Origin: an uncultured Peptoniphilus sp.
GTDB taxonomy: Bacteria > Bacillota > Clostridia > Tissierellales > Peptoniphilaceae
Direction: 5' to 3'
Length of the DNA stretch: 64,000 nt
NCBI RefSeq assembly: GCF_943913915.1
Contig: NZ_CALUAA010000001.1
Span: 62,001 to 126,000, forward strand
The notes below the pieces were generated by a model that did not search any database, was not told where the DNA came from, and saw only the letters and a list, made by a program, of their open reading frames with translations. Position numbers and translations under genes: made by a program. Position 1 is the first letter of the stretch. Every line of letters begins with the position of its first letter. This document shows positions 62,241 through 64,000 of the stretch, piece by piece.

Positions 62241-63542
62241 ATGAATGAAGAGTTTATTTTAGCTCTCAAGCAATTGGAAAGCGAAAAAGGCATTCGCGAA
62301 GACGTTATTTTGGAAGCTTTGGAAACAGCCCTAATATCGAGCTATAAGAAAAATTACGGAACCTCTCAGACGGTGGATGTTTCTATCGACAGGGATACGG
62401 GAGAAATAAGCGTATCTGCCGAAAAGGCGGTCGTAGAAGAAGTGTTCGACGATCAAACGGAGATTTCCGTAGACGATGCGAAAAAAATCAATCCTCGCCT
62501 CGAAATCGGCGATGTGTATTACGAATCCATCAATCCCGAAAAATTCGGCCGTATTGCGGCTCAGACAGCGAGACAAGTGGTGATTCAACGAATTAAGGAT
62601 GCCGAGCGACAAGTTATCTATGACGATTATGCAGACAGGGAAAATGAAATCATCACCTGTGATGTTCAGCGTGTCAGCAAAGGCAATGTTTTTGTCGATT
62701 TAGGTAAGACCGAAGCGATCTTACCGGTGTCAGAGCAAACGCCCGGAGAAAGTTATGCTCAGGGTGATCGTTACAAGATGCTGATCCTGGAAGTTAACCG
62801 TCAGCCCAAAGGCCCTCAAATCGTCTTATCAAGGAGTCATCCGAATTTGGTACGTCGTTTATTTGAATTGGAAGTACCTGAAATTCATGACGGTGTCGTT
62901 GAAATTTATTCTGTAGCCAGAGAAGCGGGAAGCCGCACGAAACTGGCCGTCTTTTCAAAAGATGAAGAAGTAGATCCCTTGGGAGCCTGTGTAGGTTTTA
63001 AAGGAAGCCGCGTTAAAACCATTGTCGACGAACTGTATGATGAAAAAATCGACATTGTGATTTACGAAAAAGACATTGCCACCTTTATCGGTAATGCCCT
63101 CAGCCCTTCGAAAGTTGTAGAGGTCTTTATTAATCATAGAGATAAAGCAGCCATGGTTGTCGTGCCGGATTATCAATTATCTCTGGCCATCGGTAAAGAA
63201 GGCCAAAATGCCAGACTTGCCGCCAAACTCACCAATTGGAAGATCGATATTAAATCGGAGACACAATTTGACGAATACCTAGATGAAAATGGTCAGACGA
63301 TGGAAGAATTTCGCGAAGATTTTGAAAACACAGCGGTTCAAGACGAAGAGATCGGCAGCGAAGAGTCACCTGCAGAAGAAATTAAAGAATATGATAATTT
63401 TGCAAGCATCGGTGGTTTGACGGGTATGGATTTAAATGACTTGTTTGTCGATGCTTCCTCGGATACGTCAGAAGATGAGACGGAAGTAGTCGAAGATTCG
63501 GAAGTAGATGAAGTTCCGGACTCTTTGGCAGACGATGAATAA
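62241..63542 (+). CDS. nusA: Transcription termination/antitermination protein NusA
   Basis: Binds RNA polymerase and modulates pausing, termination and antitermination. N-terminal domain (1-130), S1 domain (about 133-200), then KH1 and KH2 with VGFKGSRVKTIV and IGKEGQNARLAAKL. After residue 345 there is an unusually acidic, low-complexity tail of about 85 residues. MNEEFILALKQLESEKGI fits the family start, so I use ATG 62241 rather than the in-frame TTG at 62214 or 62232, although AGGAGG is 12 bases away. Overall 433 aa. Confidence 0.95.
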   Translation: MNEEFILALKQLESEKGIREDVILEALETALISSYKKNYGTSQTVDVSIDRDTGEISVSAEKAVVEEVFDDQTEISVDDAKKINPRLEIGDVYYESINPEKFGRIAAQTARQVVIQRIKDAERQVIYDDYADRENEIITCDVQRVSKGNVFVDLGKTEAILPVSEQTPGESYAQGDRYKMLILEVNRQPKGPQIVLSRSHPNLVRRLFELEVPEIHDGVVEIYSVAREAGSRTKLAVFSKDEEVDPLGACVGFKGSRVKTIVDELYDEKIDIVIYEKDIATFIGNALSPSKVVEVFINHRDKAAMVVVPDYQLSLAIGKEGQNARLAAKLTNWKIDIKSETQFDEYLDENGQTMEEFREDFENTAVQDEEIGSEESPAEEIKEYDNFASIGGLTGMDLNDLFVDASSDTSEDETEVVEDSEVDEVPDSLADDE

Positions 63543-63553
63543 CCGGAGAAAAA

Positions 63554-63823
63554 ATGAAAAAGCCTAAAAAAATACCTTTGAGAAAGTGTATTGGGTGCTC
63601 GGAATCAAAGCCGAAGCAAGAATTAATACGTATAGTTAAGAATAAAGACAATGAGGTTTTTATAGATAATACAGGAAAAGCGAATGGGCGCGGTGCCTAC
63701 CTTTGTCGCGATACGAAGTGTTTCGATAAAGCCATAAAACACAGAGCCATTCATCGTGCATTAAGTCAAGATGTGCCGGAGGAGACTATTGATGCGCTGC
63801 GCCATACCTTGGAGGATCTATAA
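63554..63823 (+). CDS. ylxR: YlxR/RnpM family RNA-binding protein (DUF448)
   Basis: An 89 aa nucleic-acid-binding protein. The family motif LRKCIGCSESKPKQELIRIV (residues about 9-28) and NGRGAYLCRD (about 44-53) are clear. In B. subtilis YlxR (RnpM) modulates RNase P activity. It usually precedes ylxQ and infB; here infB follows directly after 23 bases. Confidence 0.93.
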   Translation: MKKPKKIPLRKCIGCSESKPKQELIRIVKNKDNEVFIDNTGKANGRGAYLCRDTKCFDKAIKHRAIHRALSQDVPEETIDALRHTLEDL

Positions 63824-63846
63824 ACCTCGCACTAGGAGGTGTTCTC

Positions 63847-64000
63847 ATGTCGAATAAAAGAGTGTACACGGTTGCCAAAGAAATGGGGATGGCGAGCAAA
63901 GATTTAATGGCTGTCCTCGAGCAGGCAAAAATACCTGTAAAAAGTCACATGAGTACTTTAACGGAAGATCAACAAAAACAATTATTTTCTTTTATCCGCC
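63847..64000 (+). CDS. infB: Translation initiation factor IF-2, N-terminal fragment (3' end outside window)
   Basis: The window ends 51 codons into this gene. The visible sequence begins MSNKRVYTVAKEMGMASKDL, the IF2 N-terminal helical domain, with VLEQAKIPVKSHMSTL. AGGAGGTG (63834-63841) gives a strong SD. Position after nusA and ylxR supports the call. The GTPase part is not visible. Confidence 0.93.
   Translation, partial: MSNKRVYTVAKEMGMASKDLMAVLEQAKIPVKSHMSTLTEDQQKQLFSFIR

Noticed and set aside
1..64000. CRISPR arrays, tRNA or rRNA genes, IS elements, phage genes
   Set aside because: I saw no evenly spaced repeats, no cloverleaf or rRNA-like sequence, and no transposase, integrase or phage structural genes on either strand.

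Overview
The window reads as a chromosomal core-genome segment of an anaerobic, low-to-moderate GC Firmicute. Supporting features are a PolC-type replicative polymerase, CdaA/CdaR, a PASTA Ser/Thr kinase, an IspH-S1 fusion, sigma-A promoters with frequent extended -10 elements, and many GTG/TTG starts with strong Shine-Dalgarno (SD) sequences. Gene order resembles Clostridia/Tissierellia, perhaps Peptoniphilaceae; the family guess is inference and cannot be settled from this sequence alone. Sporulation genes that sit beside recN, coaD and thiN/rpmB in spore formers are missing here, which suggests a non-sporulating lineage. I found 67 protein genes, two cut by the window edges (recN at the left, infB at the right). 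There are no rRNA or tRNA genes, IS elements, CRISPR arrays or gene-free stretches longer than about 200 bases.

Layout. 1-11.8 kb is one tightly overlapping + strand run: recN end, Nudix hydrolase, two nucleoside phosphorylases, a site-2 protease, scpA/scpB, an rRNA pseudouridine synthase, a YtqB-type methylase, a BaiN-type flavoprotein, cmk, plsC and the ispH-S1 fusion. 11.8-15.9 kb holds a DUF5317 protein, the c-di-AMP cyclase pair cdaA-cdaR, and guaB with its own promoter. 15.9-20.5 kb is the only accessory-looking region: a LanFEG/CprABC-like ABC transporter (ATPase plus two permeases, - strand) divergent from a two-component system, with helically phased TCACA repeats between them. 20.5-23.0 kb has purE, fhs and yerC; rqcH follows on the - strand.

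24.9-27.9 kb is yicC-gmk-rpoZ-coaBC. 27.9-39.4 kb is the conserved priA-def-fmt-yugP-rsmB-rlmN-stp-prkC-rsgA-rpe-thiN cluster (replication restart, translation start, rRNA modification, Ser/Thr signalling). A 2-hydroxyacid dehydrogenase and rpmB lie on the - strand up to 40.7 kb. 40.8-46.4 kb is asp23-fakA-recG-rsmD-coaD plus a coiled-coil protein. tmcAL (-), ackA, yceD-rpmF and an M29 aminopeptidase (-) follow. 51-54 kb is rpsB-tsf-pyrH-frr; 53.9-61.7 kb is uppS-cdsA-rseP-ispG-polC without the expected dxr; 61.7-64 kb starts the rimP-nusA-ylxR-infB operon, preceded by a promoter and then an intrinsic-terminator hairpin.

No wholly new multi-gene system is evident. The points most worth following up are: a strong internal SD and in-frame ATG at the IspH/S1 junction that coincides with a codon-usage shift; the transporter/two-component module and its phased repeats; the terminator-like hairpin inside the rimP-nusA leader; the loss of two PHP metal ligands in PolC; and the missing dxr and ylxQ neighbours.
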